DNA from: PLOWO2-12-38-17 sp963709355
GTDB lineage: Bacteria; Planctomycetota; Brocadiia; Brocadiales; Brocadiaceae
Direction: 5' to 3'
NCBI GenBank assembly: GCA_963709355.1
Contig: CAVPVY010000005.1
Coordinates: 2,728,001 to 2,792,000, forward strand
DNA length: 64,000 nucleotides
A program made the position numbers and the translations under genes. Under the pieces are notes generated by a model. That model did not search any database and was not told the DNA's origin. It was given only the letters and a program-made list of their open reading frames with translations. Of this stretch, positions 35,523 to 45,571 are shown one piece after another (position 1 is the first letter of the stretch; every line of letters starts with the position of its first letter).

Positions 35523-36835
35523 TTTTTATGTTTTTCGGATGTAATAATTACATCATCTTCTTCTTTTTGTGTTTGTACTGTTTCAGCGTTAGATTTGCCG
35601 TGTCTACTTAAATTTACATCAATTGCATTTTTATATTCTAGTATTGCCTCATCTATCATGTCTTTCTTTTCGTAAGCATAAGCAAGGTTATAATGTGCGT
35701 CAATATTCTCCGGGTTTGTATTTAAAGTAAGCCTGAATTCATTTATAGCATCTTCTAGCATATTTTTATCTGTGTATGCTAATCCAAGACTGTAATGCGC
35801 TTTTGCTGAATTGGGATTTAATTCCAGCATCTTTTTCCATGAAACAATTGCGTCATCATACAGACTCTTTTGTAAGTAAACGCTGCCCAGCTTATTGTAA
35901 ACTTCTGGGAAATCAGGGTTTGTTGTAACAACTTTATTATACATGATAATGGCTTTATCCAGAAAACCGTTATCTGCATAAACATCGCCAAGATTATAAA
36001 GTGCACGGATATTGTTTGGATTGGTTTTTACAATGGTTTCGTATTCCAGAATGGCTTCGTCGCTCAAGCCTTTTTCAAAATATAATTCACCAAGGTTTAA
36101 TCGGGCTAATACATTGGAGGGGTCTTTTGTGATAATATCTTTGTATATGTTTATTGCCTCGTCTAGCATCCCCTTCATGGTATATGTTTGTCCGAGATAA
36201 CCAGATGCTATCATATCGTCAGGATTTTCTGACATAACCTTTTTAAAAGATATAATAGCCTCGTCTAAAAGCCCTCTTATATACTGATTGTAACCAATGA
36301 TACTTTCAGGGGCTATTCCCTTATTTGCAGTTTGATATGCCTGGCTTTTTTCGTATAACTTTTTTTCTTCCCTTGCAAGGCCTAAGTTTTTCACTGCCTC
36401 CATGTCTTTGGGGTTTATTTTTAAGGCAAGATTATGTTCTGCAATTGCCGCATCGAACATATTCTTGTTTCTGTATGCAAACCCAAGATTGTCGTGTGCC
36501 TTGGAATAATCTGGATTAATTTTAATTGCCAATTTAAATTCTCCAATTGCCTCATCAACCCTTTTTTGCCTGCAATAGACAACTCCAAGATTATTATGAG
36601 CCTCTGCAAAATCAGGATTAGCCTTCAAAGACCTCTGAAATTGTATAACGGCTTCGTCAATCATGTCCTTACTAAAATATCTTGCACCGAGGTTGTTGAA
36701 CTCCATTGCAAGTTGATATTGGTTTCGCGCATCTTTATTTTTTGCCTTTTTTGTTGCAGATGAGCATCCGAATACAAATAAAACGAGGCATCCACACAAC
36801 AATACTCTTTTAATATGTTTTTGTGTTTTTGTCAT
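35519..36835 (-). CDS. TPR-repeat lipoprotein
   Basis: A signal sequence with lipobox FVFGC (Cys near residue 24) is followed by about eleven TPR units, each with the NLGxxYxxKGxxDEAIxxYKxxLxxNP pattern (for example AHNNLGVVYCRQKRVDEAIGEF and ARLNLGELYFEKGLSDEAILEY). It probably sits on a membrane as a protein-interaction scaffold. The last 30 residues are charged and outside the repeats. First gene of a four-gene minus-strand operon ending in cutA. Confidence 0.85.
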   Translation of the reverse strand: MTKTQKHIKRVLLCGCLVLFVFGCSSATKKAKNKDARNQYQLAMEFNNLGARYFSKDMIDEAVIQFQRSLKANPDFAEAHNNLGVVYCRQKRVDEAIGEFKLAIKINPDYSKAHDNLGFAYRNKNMFDAAIAEHNLALKINPKDMEAVKNLGLAREEKKLYEKSQAYQTANKGIAPESIIGYNQYIRGLLDEAIISFKKVMSENPDDMIASGYLGQTYTMKGMLDEAINIYKDIITKDPSNVLARLNLGELYFEKGLSDEAILEYETIVKTNPNNIRALYNLGDVYADNGFLDKAIIMYNKVVTTNPDFPEVYNKLGSVYLQKSLYDDAIVSWKKMLELNPNSAKAHYSLGLAYTDKNMLEDAINEFRLTLNTNPENIDAHYNLAYAYEKKDMIDEAILEYKNAIDVNLSRHGKSNAETVQTQKEEDDVIITSEKHKN

Positions 36836-37005
36836 TTTTAATGACCTTAAATAAGGTGTACGTAAGATAATCGATATAATTATAAGTTACCTTAGAATGT
36901 ATTATTATGTCCATTAATTTATATGGAATTGATATTAAAGTCAATTCAAAAGTTGCTTGTCTGTTTTATTATCACATAGAAATAAAAATGACAACTCTTT
37001 CGTTA

Positions 37006-37743
37006 CTAACGCTGTAGTAAATTTGATACCGCGTTTTTTATTTTATCAGTTACATAAATAGTGTATTCACGGTCAGTTCTGGAATAGTCAAAATCCAGGG
37101 CTTTGCCGAAGGATATCCTGATAAATCTTTTTCCAGGATGTGACAACAGGCTGTGTTTGGGCATAAATTGATTACTACCATAAATAGCCATTGGTACCAC
37201 CCTTTTGCCCGATTTTAAAATAATCAAGGAAATGCCTCTTTTAAATTCGCCGAGCCTGCCGTCTTCGCTCCTTGTGCCTTCCGGGAATACAACAAGTGAT
37301 TTCCCTTTGGCAGTTAGTTGCTTAATGGCTTTTAAAAGTGTAGCATATGCCTTTCTGTCTTCTCCTCTTTGGATTGGAATATGTCCGGATGACTTCATAT
37401 ATGCACCTAAAATTGGAATATGAAATACCGAATCTTTTGAGATAAAACTAAAGTTTATAGGTATATATGCAAGAGATAGTTTTATATCGAGCATACTTTG
37501 ATGGTTTGACGTAAAAATAACAGTTTCGTTCCTTGGTATGTTCTCGAGCCCATGGATTTCAATGTTCATTCCTAGAAGTCTGAATACGATACGACTGAAG
37601 AACCGCTCTATTGTGTTAAATACCCTTTCCTTATTTTTTGTATCAAAGCTTAATATTAATGCGGTAAAGGTTGAGAACATCCAAAGAGAAACAAATAATG
37701 TCCATGAATATATTGTGAATATGATTTGATAAAGTTTAAACAT
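37006..37743 (-). CDS. plsC: 1-acyl-sn-glycerol-3-phosphate acyltransferase (PlsC family)
   Basis: An N-terminal membrane helix precedes the acyltransferase motifs NHQSMLD (HX4D catalytic pair), GHIPIQRG, and VVFPEGTRS, then a PMAIYGSNQFMP segment. The protein transfers the second acyl chain in phospholipid synthesis. ATG 37743 gives 245 residues; a TTG at 37767 would add eight, and neither has a clear ribosome binding site. It stands alone, with 230 bases to the next gene. Confidence 0.88.
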   Translation of the reverse strand: MFKLYQIIFTIYSWTLFVSLWMFSTFTALILSFDTKNKERVFNTIERFFSRIVFRLLGMNIEIHGLENIPRNETVIFTSNHQSMLDIKLSLAYIPINFSFISKDSVFHIPILGAYMKSSGHIPIQRGEDRKAYATLLKAIKQLTAKGKSLVVFPEGTRSEDGRLGEFKRGISLIILKSGKRVVPMAIYGSNQFMPKHSLLSHPGKRFIRISFGKALDFDYSRTDREYTIYVTDKIKNAVSNLLQR

Positions 37744-37897
37744 AATGCAATAAAAAATGTCTGGCAAATTAAAATAAATCTTTACAAAAAGTTAAATGCA
37801 CGGATTTATAATTTTATCTTCTGATGGCTGATTTTCCATAATTTTAATTTTGCCATCTGTTGTTCAAATTATTCTATTTTAAATCTCAGATTTTATC

Positions 37898-38773
37898 TCA
37901 ATTATCTTTTAAGATAGTTATTTTATTTAAATACTCTTTTAATGCCTCGTCCCACGGTCTCATTTTTTGTCCGCTAACGAGCGCAAATTTTGTGCATTCT
38001 AAAGAAGCATTTTGTGGTACTGGGGCAGGCCGTTTATAATCACTGCTTTTTATGGGTAATACCGAAACGCAATCACCTGTTAGTTCAAAGATCTTTCTTG
38101 CCCACTCGTAGCGAGAGCAACTTCCAGTATTTGTAATATGGTATATTCCTTGAAGATTGTGTTTGATAACAGTCCTTAGTGCATCTGACAGGTCAATAGT
38201 ATAAGTTGGAGATCCGATTTGGTCTGTGACGACAGATAAGGTTTTATTTTTTCCTCCAAGCGCAAGCATGGTGGTCACAAAATTATTTCTATGCGAACCA
38301 AAAAGCCACGCGGTTCTTATGATAGCATAATTATTCATTAATTCCTGTATCGCCAGTTCACCCTCAAGTTTTGATTTACCGTAAATTGAGATAGGGTTAG
38401 GTCTGTCCGTTTCAACATAAGGCTTGTTCTTGGTGCCGTCGAACACATAGTCAGTGCTGATATGAATAATCTTTGTTCCGGCATCTTTTCCTGCCTGTGC
38501 AACGTTTCTTGCACCTGCGGCGTTTACGGCGAAGGCTTCTGAGGCTTGAGTTTCGCATGCATCCACATTAGTAAATGCAGCGCAGTTAATAATTATATCT
38601 GGTGCAAACCGCCCGACAACCATCGATATGCTTGAATAGCTTGCAATATCAACATGCTCGTGATCTACGCCAGCAATTTCGTTATATGTATTCCAGGGAT
38701 CGGAGGGATTTTTGAGTTGATTAACTACGTCTCTGCCGAGCATGCCGTTGGAGCCTATAACAAGTATTTTCAT
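37898..38773 (-). CDS. rfbD: dTDP-4-dehydrorhamnose reductase
   Basis: An extended SDR of 291 residues with the nucleotide motif GSNGMLG at 7-13, NCAAFTNVDACE, IHISTDYVFDGTKNKPYVETD and the catalytic Y-x3-K in IYGKSKLEGE. This is the last step in dTDP-L-rhamnose formation, for surface polysaccharide. The other rml genes are not in the window. It overlaps the MsbA-like gene by four bases. Confidence 0.92.
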   Translation of the reverse strand: MKILVIGSNGMLGRDVVNQLKNPSDPWNTYNEIAGVDHEHVDIASYSSISMVVGRFAPDIIINCAAFTNVDACETQASEAFAVNAAGARNVAQAGKDAGTKIIHISTDYVFDGTKNKPYVETDRPNPISIYGKSKLEGELAIQELMNNYAIIRTAWLFGSHRNNFVTTMLALGGKNKTLSVVTDQIGSPTYTIDLSDALRTVIKHNLQGIYHITNTGSCSRYEWARKIFELTGDCVSVLPIKSSDYKRPAPVPQNASLECTKFALVSGQKMRPWDEALKEYLNKITILKDN

Positions 38774-40659
38774 GTGCCAATCGTATCGTGGTGCATCTGG
38801 TAAACTCGTTTATATTCTCCCTCAGTTGACATTAGCGACTCGTGATTACCAATTTCTACAATACGCCCCTTCTTCATTACAATGATCCTGTCGCAATGCT
38901 GTATGGTAGACAGGCGGTGGGCAACAATAATAGTTGTCTTTCCTACGATAAGATTGTTTAATGCCCCCTGTACAAGCTTTTCTGATTCATAATCCAGAGA
39001 TGAAGTTGCCTCGTCGAGAAGCAGGATGGGGGCGTTTTTCAATATAGCACGGGCGATGGCTATCCTCTGACGTTGTCCTCCGGATAGTTTTACGCCAAGT
39101 TCACCTACAACTGTATTGTAACCTTTCGGGAGTCCTGTTATGAAATCGTGAATATGCGCTGCTTTGGCGGCAGATATTACCTCTTCCATAGTGGCATTTT
39201 TTCTGCCGTAAAGTATATTTTCATAAAAACTGCGGTTAAACAGGAAGGTTTGCTGTGTAACAATTGCTATGTGTTCTAGAAGTGATTCACGCTTAATTCT
39301 CCGGATATCTATTCCGTCAATTTCTATATTACCGTTTACAGGATCATAAAATCGCATTATGAGATTTATAATCGTTGATTTCCCTGTGCCGCTTTCTCCC
39401 ACAATAGCAAGGACCTCCCCTTTATGGACGTCGAAGCTTATATCCTTTATCACAAATCTATCGCTGCCGTCATAAGAAAAGCTTACGTTTTTGAATGAAA
39501 TATCCTTTTCAATTTTTTCAATTACGATTGCCTCAGGATGGTCTTTTATGGTGGGTTCAAAGGTGAATATTTCAAAGACCCTGTCCACACCTGATAAGGA
39601 TTCCTGTAAACTTGCATAGCTTTTTGCTAATTTTTTTATAGAAGTAATTACCATAAAACCGGTTGCCGTAATAAATCCAGCGAGATCTCCCGGCGTAATT
39701 TTACCTGACACAACCACATAGCCGCCGAGAATAACCATTGCAGCCATTCCAAGGGTGTAACTAAATTCACTAGTACCGGTATTAAGCGCCTTTGCCTTGA
39801 CCATCTTTAGTCTTTTTGAAAGGAATTTTTCGCTAATATCGTGAATTTCACGGCTTTCTTCTGCCTCCATTTTAAATGCCTTTACAATCCTGATACCGGA
39901 AAACATCTCACGTATGGCATCTGTAAGGTCGGAGAGATGTATCAGGCTCCTCTTCCCGTGTTTCTTGATTTTTTTACCTAGTATAAGTACCGGGAAAAAT
40001 ATGACAGGGAAGGCAATCAGGACAAGTAAGGATAATTTCCAGCTGAAATAAAATGACAGCGTCAATCCGCAGATTAGACGCATGGGCTGAAGCAATATCT
40101 CATCAAATAGAATTGTTAAACCGGACTGCGTAACTGCAATGTCGTTTGTTAACCTGGATAGCAAATCTCCGCTTTTTCTATTTTCAAAAAAACCCAGCGG
40201 CTGGGGCAGGAGGTGGTCACATACTTTATTTCGGATGTCAACGACTACTGCCCACATAACACGATTTCTGAAATATTGTTGAAAGTAGCAAGATAAGAAA
40301 ATAATTGGGGCTAGTATTGCTGTTACAATTCCTATATTTGTAAATGAACTTGTTGCGTGTACTCTTATTTTTTCTAAAAAACCTAGTTTATCAAATATCT
40401 TTTTTCCGAGGTTCTTTACAGTAGAAGAACTCTCCTGTTTTTGCACAGTTTGATCAATATCTATTCGTGGCAGGATTTCTGTCTTCTTGGCATCAACCGT
40501 TATCAGTTTATCTATAATGGGCTTTATTAAGGAAAGCTGTATGCCATTTGCCGCCGTGTAAATAATCATACTGATTGTTGCAAAAATTATAAGCTTCCAG
40601 TATGGCTTAACAAAAGATAGCAACTTGGCGCAGGCACTTATAAGAGAACTTTTTTTCAT
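38770..40659 (-). CDS. msbA: MsbA-like lipid flippase ABC transporter
   Basis: A half-transporter: six membrane helices (1-370) fused to an ATPase with GESGTGKSTI (about 413-422), VTQQTFLFNRSFYENI, signature KLSGGQRQRIAIARAI, and LLLDEATSSLD. Coupling with rfbD and the LPS genes in the window favour lipid A-core export. Between helices 1 and 2 there is an extra loop of about 60 residues (from LITVDAKKTE to IRVHATSS) longer than in E. coli MsbA. Confidence 0.88.
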   Translation of the reverse strand: MKKSSLISACAKLLSFVKPYWKLIIFATISMIIYTAANGIQLSLIKPIIDKLITVDAKKTEILPRIDIDQTVQKQESSSTVKNLGKKIFDKLGFLEKIRVHATSSFTNIGIVTAILAPIIFLSCYFQQYFRNRVMWAVVVDIRNKVCDHLLPQPLGFFENRKSGDLLSRLTNDIAVTQSGLTILFDEILLQPMRLICGLTLSFYFSWKLSLLVLIAFPVIFFPVLILGKKIKKHGKRSLIHLSDLTDAIREMFSGIRIVKAFKMEAEESREIHDISEKFLSKRLKMVKAKALNTGTSEFSYTLGMAAMVILGGYVVVSGKITPGDLAGFITATGFMVITSIKKLAKSYASLQESLSGVDRVFEIFTFEPTIKDHPEAIVIEKIEKDISFKNVSFSYDGSDRFVIKDISFDVHKGEVLAIVGESGTGKSTIINLIMRFYDPVNGNIEIDGIDIRRIKRESLLEHIAIVTQQTFLFNRSFYENILYGRKNATMEEVISAAKAAHIHDFITGLPKGYNTVVGELGVKLSGGQRQRIAIARAILKNAPILLLDEATSSLDYESEKLVQGALNNLIVGKTTIIVAHRLSTIQHCDRIIVMKKGRIVEIGNHESLMSTEGEYKRVYQMHHDTIGT

Positions 40660-40980
40660 TGGTTTATAATCAGATTATAATGTAAAAAGGTTCCTTTTGC
40701 TAAAGATAGAATATTTAAAATAAAAGTGTAAAATATTTTTTTCCGCTGTCAATGTTAATTATTAGCGGGTAGCGATTAAAGATCCGCAGTTTGAGCAATT
40801 AAAGTAAAATGTCAAAAATAAGTTAACATGATTTGTGTCTATGGGCATAGATTCATGTATAGATTCATGTAATGATGCCTTTTGTAAACGATATAAATTT
40901 GGAAGATTAAATATGCAGCCACGCAATATTTACAATTATGTATTTTGCAATAAAATTAACAACAGGATATTTTTAAATTC
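40660..40980. other. Non-coding gap upstream of msbA
   Basis: These 321 AT-rich bases contain no gene I can support. A 12-base tandem duplication (ATAGATTCATGT twice, 40847-40870) is the only structure noticed. Confidence 0.5.
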
Positions 40981-41700
40981 CTAAAAACCTTTTGTTTCTG
41001 GTTTTAAAGTTTCTGTTTCTGTATAAACTACGTCCTGCCCCAGATCCTGTTTTGATTCATTTGGTAAGCTGTTTCTGGTATTCTGTGATACCAGAAATCT
41101 TGTGGGTTCTGTGATTGGTCTCAGACTGAAATTATCATACCATCCTGCCACATTCCCATGTGTCCAGTCCTGACGTGTTTCAGTAAAAATGGTAATAATG
41201 TCTTTTGATGGGACGACCGTAATAGAAAATTCCATCCATGTTGAGACTGCATTTCCGCTGATATAATTTTTGTTTATTGTCGTAAAGGCTAGGGCTGGAT
41301 TCCATGAGCCATCGAGGATGCCTATAATTGTTACGTCACCAATGTCATCGCCGTAAAATGACATATTACCTGTCAGGATATAAGGGGTACTTGGTATTAC
41401 CTTTACTTCTTGAAACAACCCTCCTCTTGCCGTTCCGTTAGAACTAACCTGCTGTGTGAGGGCAAAGGAGCCGCTTATAGTGGGTGGGAAAGGGTTCCCT
41501 ATAGTGCCAGGTACTGCAATGGTTATATGTGTGGGATATTCAACAGGCGCACCATCTCCATCCCACGGATAGGTTTCCCAGTATTTCCAACCAGTCGCAT
41601 CGCCTGTTTCAAAATCGCCATTCTTTAGTAATTCTGCGGCGGTTAAAGACTGCAATTCGGCAAACAGGCTTAAAAATATGATAAGTACAATATTTTTCAT
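40981..41700 (-). CDS. Secreted protein with carbohydrate-binding-like beta-sandwich
   Basis: A signal peptide (residues 1-22, to LTAAELL) is followed by LLKNGDFETGDATGWKYWE, the opening of many CBM-like jelly-roll domains, and ending with WYDNFSLRPI, the usual closing strand (W-x-D-x-F/V-x-L). GGLFQEVKVIPSTPYILTG in the middle fits as well. The last 30 residues are polar and Gln/Glu-rich. It could bind sugar or act as a surface protein; no enzyme motif is seen. Confidence 0.7.
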   Translation of the reverse strand: MKNIVLIIFLSLFAELQSLTAAELLKNGDFETGDATGWKYWETYPWDGDGAPVEYPTHITIAVPGTIGNPFPPTISGSFALTQQVSSNGTARGGLFQEVKVIPSTPYILTGNMSFYGDDIGDVTIIGILDGSWNPALAFTTINKNYISGNAVSTWMEFSITVVPSKDIITIFTETRQDWTHGNVAGWYDNFSLRPITEPTRFLVSQNTRNSLPNESKQDLGQDVVYTETETLKPETKGF

Positions 41701-41795
41701 ATGTGTATTTTACGCTGAACAGCCTGAAATTTCAAACTGTAGTTTTTGATTGTAAGCGTTGGGTTGGAATTTACCTTAATAACGTCTTTTATATA

Positions 41796-42815
41796 TTATG
41801 GAATTCTTATCCAGAAATTCTCAATAAAAATGGAAACCAGGAGAAAGAATATACCTGCTATTGCAGGATAAATAAAGAGATCCCTCTTTTTTGTTATAGG
41901 TTCGATAACAATCTTGTCCTTTTCGATTTTATCTATTTCGTCGTAAAATCTGGCGACCTCATCAAAGTTTTCTGCATGGAAATATTTTCCGCCTGTTGAT
42001 TCAACTGCCCCCTGCAATTCCAAAATATGTTGTGCGGCGACTTCCGGATCTACGCCTGTGACGTCCGATGCCTTGACTGCCACCACATATGCTTTTATGC
42101 CCATCCGCTTCAATAAACGTAACGGTCTTTTAGGGTCAATGCCGATATTGTAAATCCCATCTGTAAATAGGATGATAAGTTTGTTTTTAAGGACGTTCCT
42201 TTTTTCCATTTCTTTTACGAAGTTAACGGCATAATCTGCAAGATACTCCTTATTAATACTGGCTCTTAATTCCTTGATGGTAAACTTCTTTCCCATCTCT
42301 TTTTCAAACAAGGCCGCAACGGACGTGAAGAGTCCCTCGCCGATGGAGGTTTGATAACCTACCTGTGACGCCTGTATGCGTTCAAGCGACCTTTCAAGCA
42401 ACTGTGTCTCCATCGTGGGCATGACAATGAGGGCAGCGTCCGTGCCGAATATCGTTATGCCCAGTAGGTCGTTGGGGCGTTTCTTGATGAAGTCGTCAGT
42501 GATCTTTTTTATGGTTTCGATGGCGGTTCCCGTCATGCTAAAAGAGGTATCAATGGAAAGGATAATTTCCCGTCCCCGCAATGCCGTTTCTTCAGTGTAA
42601 TACCTTGTTTGCGGATGGGCAATAGCAATGATGGAGAATAATACAGCGCCAAAAAATAATGGTTTTGGCGCATGGAATAAGGCTTTTTTAATACCCGACG
42701 CTTCTTTTACGTGATACAGGCTGGAATAACCAACATACTTTCCACCCCTCCAGAAAAGGTACAAGAGTCCAAAAGGGATGAGTAGCAAAAGCAGCCAAGG
42801 GTTTGCAAAGATCAT
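41796..42815 (-). CDS. batA: BatA-type von Willebrand factor A membrane protein
   Basis: An N-terminal helix pair (LLLLLIPFGLLYLFW and FFGAVLFSIIAIAHPQ) precedes a VWA domain with the MIDAS motif LSIDTSFSMTGTAI (DxSxS), ITIFGTDAALI and LIILFTDGIYNIG; a C-terminal helix (FIYPAIAGIFFLLVSIFI) closes it. In typical operons moxR-DUF58-batD-batA are contiguous; here 4.2 kb of foreign-looking genes separates batA from batD. Confidence 0.88.
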   Translation of the reverse strand: MIFANPWLLLLLIPFGLLYLFWRGGKYVGYSSLYHVKEASGIKKALFHAPKPLFFGAVLFSIIAIAHPQTRYYTEETALRGREIILSIDTSFSMTGTAIETIKKITDDFIKKRPNDLLGITIFGTDAALIVMPTMETQLLERSLERIQASQVGYQTSIGEGLFTSVAALFEKEMGKKFTIKELRASINKEYLADYAVNFVKEMEKRNVLKNKLIILFTDGIYNIGIDPKRPLRLLKRMGIKAYVVAVKASDVTGVDPEVAAQHILELQGAVESTGGKYFHAENFDEVARFYDEIDKIEKDKIVIEPITKKRDLFIYPAIAGIFFLLVSIFIENFWIRIP

Positions 42816-42995
42816 GTATGTGTACCTGATTTAACGAAATTCTGGACTGATTTAGATTTGACCAGGTCTAAAATTTAGAAGCCAAGGTTCAAGTAGTTTC
42901 CAATTTGTAATTAATAGAATTTTAATTATTAACAGGATTTTCATTCTAAAGCATTATAGTGCCTCCTTTTCTTCTAATTATTGTTCGTAATTTAG

Positions 42996-43058
42996 TCTAA
43001 CGTTTCAAGCACAAACGAAGCCATTATGTTTGAGTATTTGTCTTTGTGCCGTGTTAGA
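42996..43058. repeat. attC-like structured inverted repeat after the SNF2-Mrr gene
   Basis: TCTAAC (42996-43001) pairs with GTTAGA (43053-43058) as outer arms, and GCACAAA (43009-43015) with TTTGTGC (43043-43049) as inner arms, around a 27-base centre. The outer boxes match the R-box consensus (RYYYAAC/GTTRRRY) and the two-arm layout of integron attC sites, and it lies 25 bases beyond the stop codon of the last cassette gene. The right inter-box spacer is short (3 bases) for attC and there is no integrase here. Confidence 0.4.
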
Positions 43059-43083
43059 TGAAGTTACCATCTTTTTGCCGTTT

Positions 43084-45552
43084 TTAAGAAAAAGAAACAT
43101 TATATTTTTCCATCAAACCACAGACATAACTGTAATCAAAAAGTTCAATACGTTTGCCGCTCACAAATTCTCGACAGTCCCTTGAAAAATCACCACTCGT
43201 TATTAGCATGCCTTTTGTAATACTCGGCTGGTCATGAATTACGCCATATAATGCCCTTGCATGTTCAACGCCTACCGTTCCTTTAGGATAGTGCTTGCAT
43301 TGGATGGCTAAGAGCTCCGTACCGCTTTCACTAACACGTTTTGCGTATATGTCAACACCTTTATCACGTGTCTGAGGCGTAAGTTTCACATGAAAGCCCA
43401 TTTTTTCATAAAGCATAGAGATAAGTTCCTCGAATTGTTGAGGTGAGATTTGGTTTAATATTTCTGGAGATACTTTCTTTGACGATGATTTTGAATCACT
43501 ACGTTTTCCTTTTTTAAGATTAAACAAACTGAAAAGTTCGTCTTCAGTTAGGGCTTGTGACAGATTCACATCGCTTAAATCGTCAATAACAGATGCAAAA
43601 AGTTCGCGCTTTCTATTAAGAAGGTTTTGTATTCTTTCTTCAATAGTACTTACGGTAAATAAAGAAGTTACATAAACCGTTTTCTCTTGCCCTATCCTGT
43701 GGGCTCTATCTTCTGCCTGTGCCGCAACAGCAGGATTCCACCATAAATCAAAATGGAAAACATAATTTGCTCTTATCAAGGTTAAACCCAAACCACCTGC
43801 CTTGACAGACATCAAAAGAACCTTACATTTGTCTTTATTTTGGAAATCATCTACTATCTTATCTCTCTGAGAATCAGATAAAGCTCCATGATAAACCAGC
43901 GGGTTAAATTGTTTAAGTTCAGGCTCTATGTTCCTTAGTGTTTTTTCTGGATATTGAGAAAATATAAGAGCCTTTGCGTTTTCTTCGCTAATGCCGTCTA
44001 GCTGTTCTATGAGGTATTCAAGCTTACAACTTTCTTTGGAAACAGGTTCAAGATTGCATATCTGCTTTAATTTCGTAATCAATGCTAAAACATGTTGAAC
44101 TGTTACGGAATCACCTTCTTCATTTAAAGATATAATTCCTTCTTTTTCTGCTCTTTCATATGCCTCTTTTTGTGCCGGTGTAAGCTCAAGCCAGACCTCA
44201 TCACAATTCTTTGCCGGTAAATTGTCCAAAACATCGGCCTTTCTTCTCCTTAAAAAGTAGGGTTTTATAGCTTTCTTTACTGTTGATGGATGCGATGCAT
44301 CATCATAATGTAAAAGACCCGGTTTAAGATATGCAAAAATAGATATCAGTTCCTCTAAGCGATTTTCTAACGGTGTTCCAGATAAACCCCAACGGCGAGG
44401 AGAGTTTATTTGTCTTGTTGCTTTAGTGATATCAGCACTTGGATTTTTTATCTTTTGGATTTCATCTAAGACTATGATGTCAAAATCTTTCTTGACAACA
44501 TCTTCGGAGTAGGAATTTCCGATTGAGTTGCTCAAATCTTGTCGCAGGGTTTCATATGTTGTCAAATAAATATGTGCTGGGCTATTCCAACATATCTGTC
44601 TTTGGTCTTTCGGCCCACGGACTTTTACTATTCTTAACTCTGGTGCCCAGTCCCATAGTTTTTTCTCCCAGTCTGTTAGAACAGACTTAGGACAAAGTAT
44701 AAGACCATTAGTTATTCTTCCCATACGAAGCAAAAATCTAATTGCAACAATAGCCTGTATTGATTTTCCCAAACCCATTTCATCAGCAAGCAATGCTCTT
44801 TCGTGATCTACAAGAAACTTAATACCTAAACGCTGGAAAGGATATAATTCAAATCCTTGCGAGAAAGCTATCGGGCTATCAAAATTTTTTCCTAAAGGTG
44901 GTTGAAGGATAGGGTAAATGAGGTCGAACGGATCAACTTTGGATGTCCTTTCTCGTTCCTGCATTTCCTTTTGAATACAAATAGAACACCAACTCTTTTT
45001 TAAGCCGTGAATACATTTATTATCTACTTCATGTTCTCCAAACAAGGATGCCTGTTTATTTTTTTCAACACCCTGTCTGTATGACTTTCCAGGTGTTCTT
45101 GGTCTGTCTAATTGAACAGGGAATGATTCTATTTCTGGATAGCAAAATTGTTTTTTAAGCCATTCTGTAAAATCTTCTATCAGTTCATTTCTGGACTGGT
45201 TATATATGAAAGAGTGGCGACAAGTAGGACATCTAATATTTAGCTGTTTCCCAATACACTGTTCGTCAATAGTTAATCGGAGCTTTTGAAGGCATTGTGA
45301 GTTTTGGCATGTAATGATTTGCGTATAAAAAGGAACAGCTTGCAGATCAACAAGTTCTGGAGTCAAAGGACAAAAGTCCTTAGTAACTGTTGGTATCGAA
45401 ATAGAAGGAATACCAATTTGGTTTATCTGGGCTTCCCGTAAGTCTATTTCAATTTGATCAAGGAAAAGTTTTTCCGTCTGCCTAACTGGAAATATTTTGC
45501 TAACCAGATTTAGCTTTGTTCTTTTAAAGAATTTTAGGCTGTTTAATAGCAT
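43084..45552 (-). CDS. SNF2-family helicase fused to Mrr-type restriction endonuclease domain
   Basis: 822 residues. N-terminal third: zinc-binding patterns (CQNSQC...RCPTC near 90-135; CIHGLKKSWCSIC near 180). Helicase: LLADEMGLGKSIQAI at about 253-267, LTTYETLRQDL, IIVLDEIQKIKNP, RWGLSGTPLEN, LMSVKAGGLGLTLI and DRAHRIGQEKTVYV. C-terminal 110 residues: QQFEELISMLYEKMGF, RDKGVDIYAKR and LLAIQCKHYPKG, the D...QxK core of Mrr PD-(D/E)XK nucleases. Such a protein could translocate on foreign DNA and cut it. It ends the inserted cassette. Confidence 0.9.
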   Translation of the reverse strand: MLLNSLKFFKRTKLNLVSKIFPVRQTEKLFLDQIEIDLREAQINQIGIPSISIPTVTKDFCPLTPELVDLQAVPFYTQIITCQNSQCLQKLRLTIDEQCIGKQLNIRCPTCRHSFIYNQSRNELIEDFTEWLKKQFCYPEIESFPVQLDRPRTPGKSYRQGVEKNKQASLFGEHEVDNKCIHGLKKSWCSICIQKEMQERERTSKVDPFDLIYPILQPPLGKNFDSPIAFSQGFELYPFQRLGIKFLVDHERALLADEMGLGKSIQAIVAIRFLLRMGRITNGLILCPKSVLTDWEKKLWDWAPELRIVKVRGPKDQRQICWNSPAHIYLTTYETLRQDLSNSIGNSYSEDVVKKDFDIIVLDEIQKIKNPSADITKATRQINSPRRWGLSGTPLENRLEELISIFAYLKPGLLHYDDASHPSTVKKAIKPYFLRRRKADVLDNLPAKNCDEVWLELTPAQKEAYERAEKEGIISLNEEGDSVTVQHVLALITKLKQICNLEPVSKESCKLEYLIEQLDGISEENAKALIFSQYPEKTLRNIEPELKQFNPLVYHGALSDSQRDKIVDDFQNKDKCKVLLMSVKAGGLGLTLIRANYVFHFDLWWNPAVAAQAEDRAHRIGQEKTVYVTSLFTVSTIEERIQNLLNRKRELFASVIDDLSDVNLSQALTEDELFSLFNLKKGKRSDSKSSSKKVSPEILNQISPQQFEELISMLYEKMGFHVKLTPQTRDKGVDIYAKRVSESGTELLAIQCKHYPKGTVGVEHARALYGVIHDQPSITKGMLITSGDFSRDCREFVSGKRIELFDYSYVCGLMEKYNVSFS

Positions 45553-45571
45553 TTTTATTGTTAATTACTGA

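Noticed and set aside
40847..40870. 12-base tandem duplication as a CRISPR or iteron
   Set aside because: Only two units, no spacer pattern and no associated genes.
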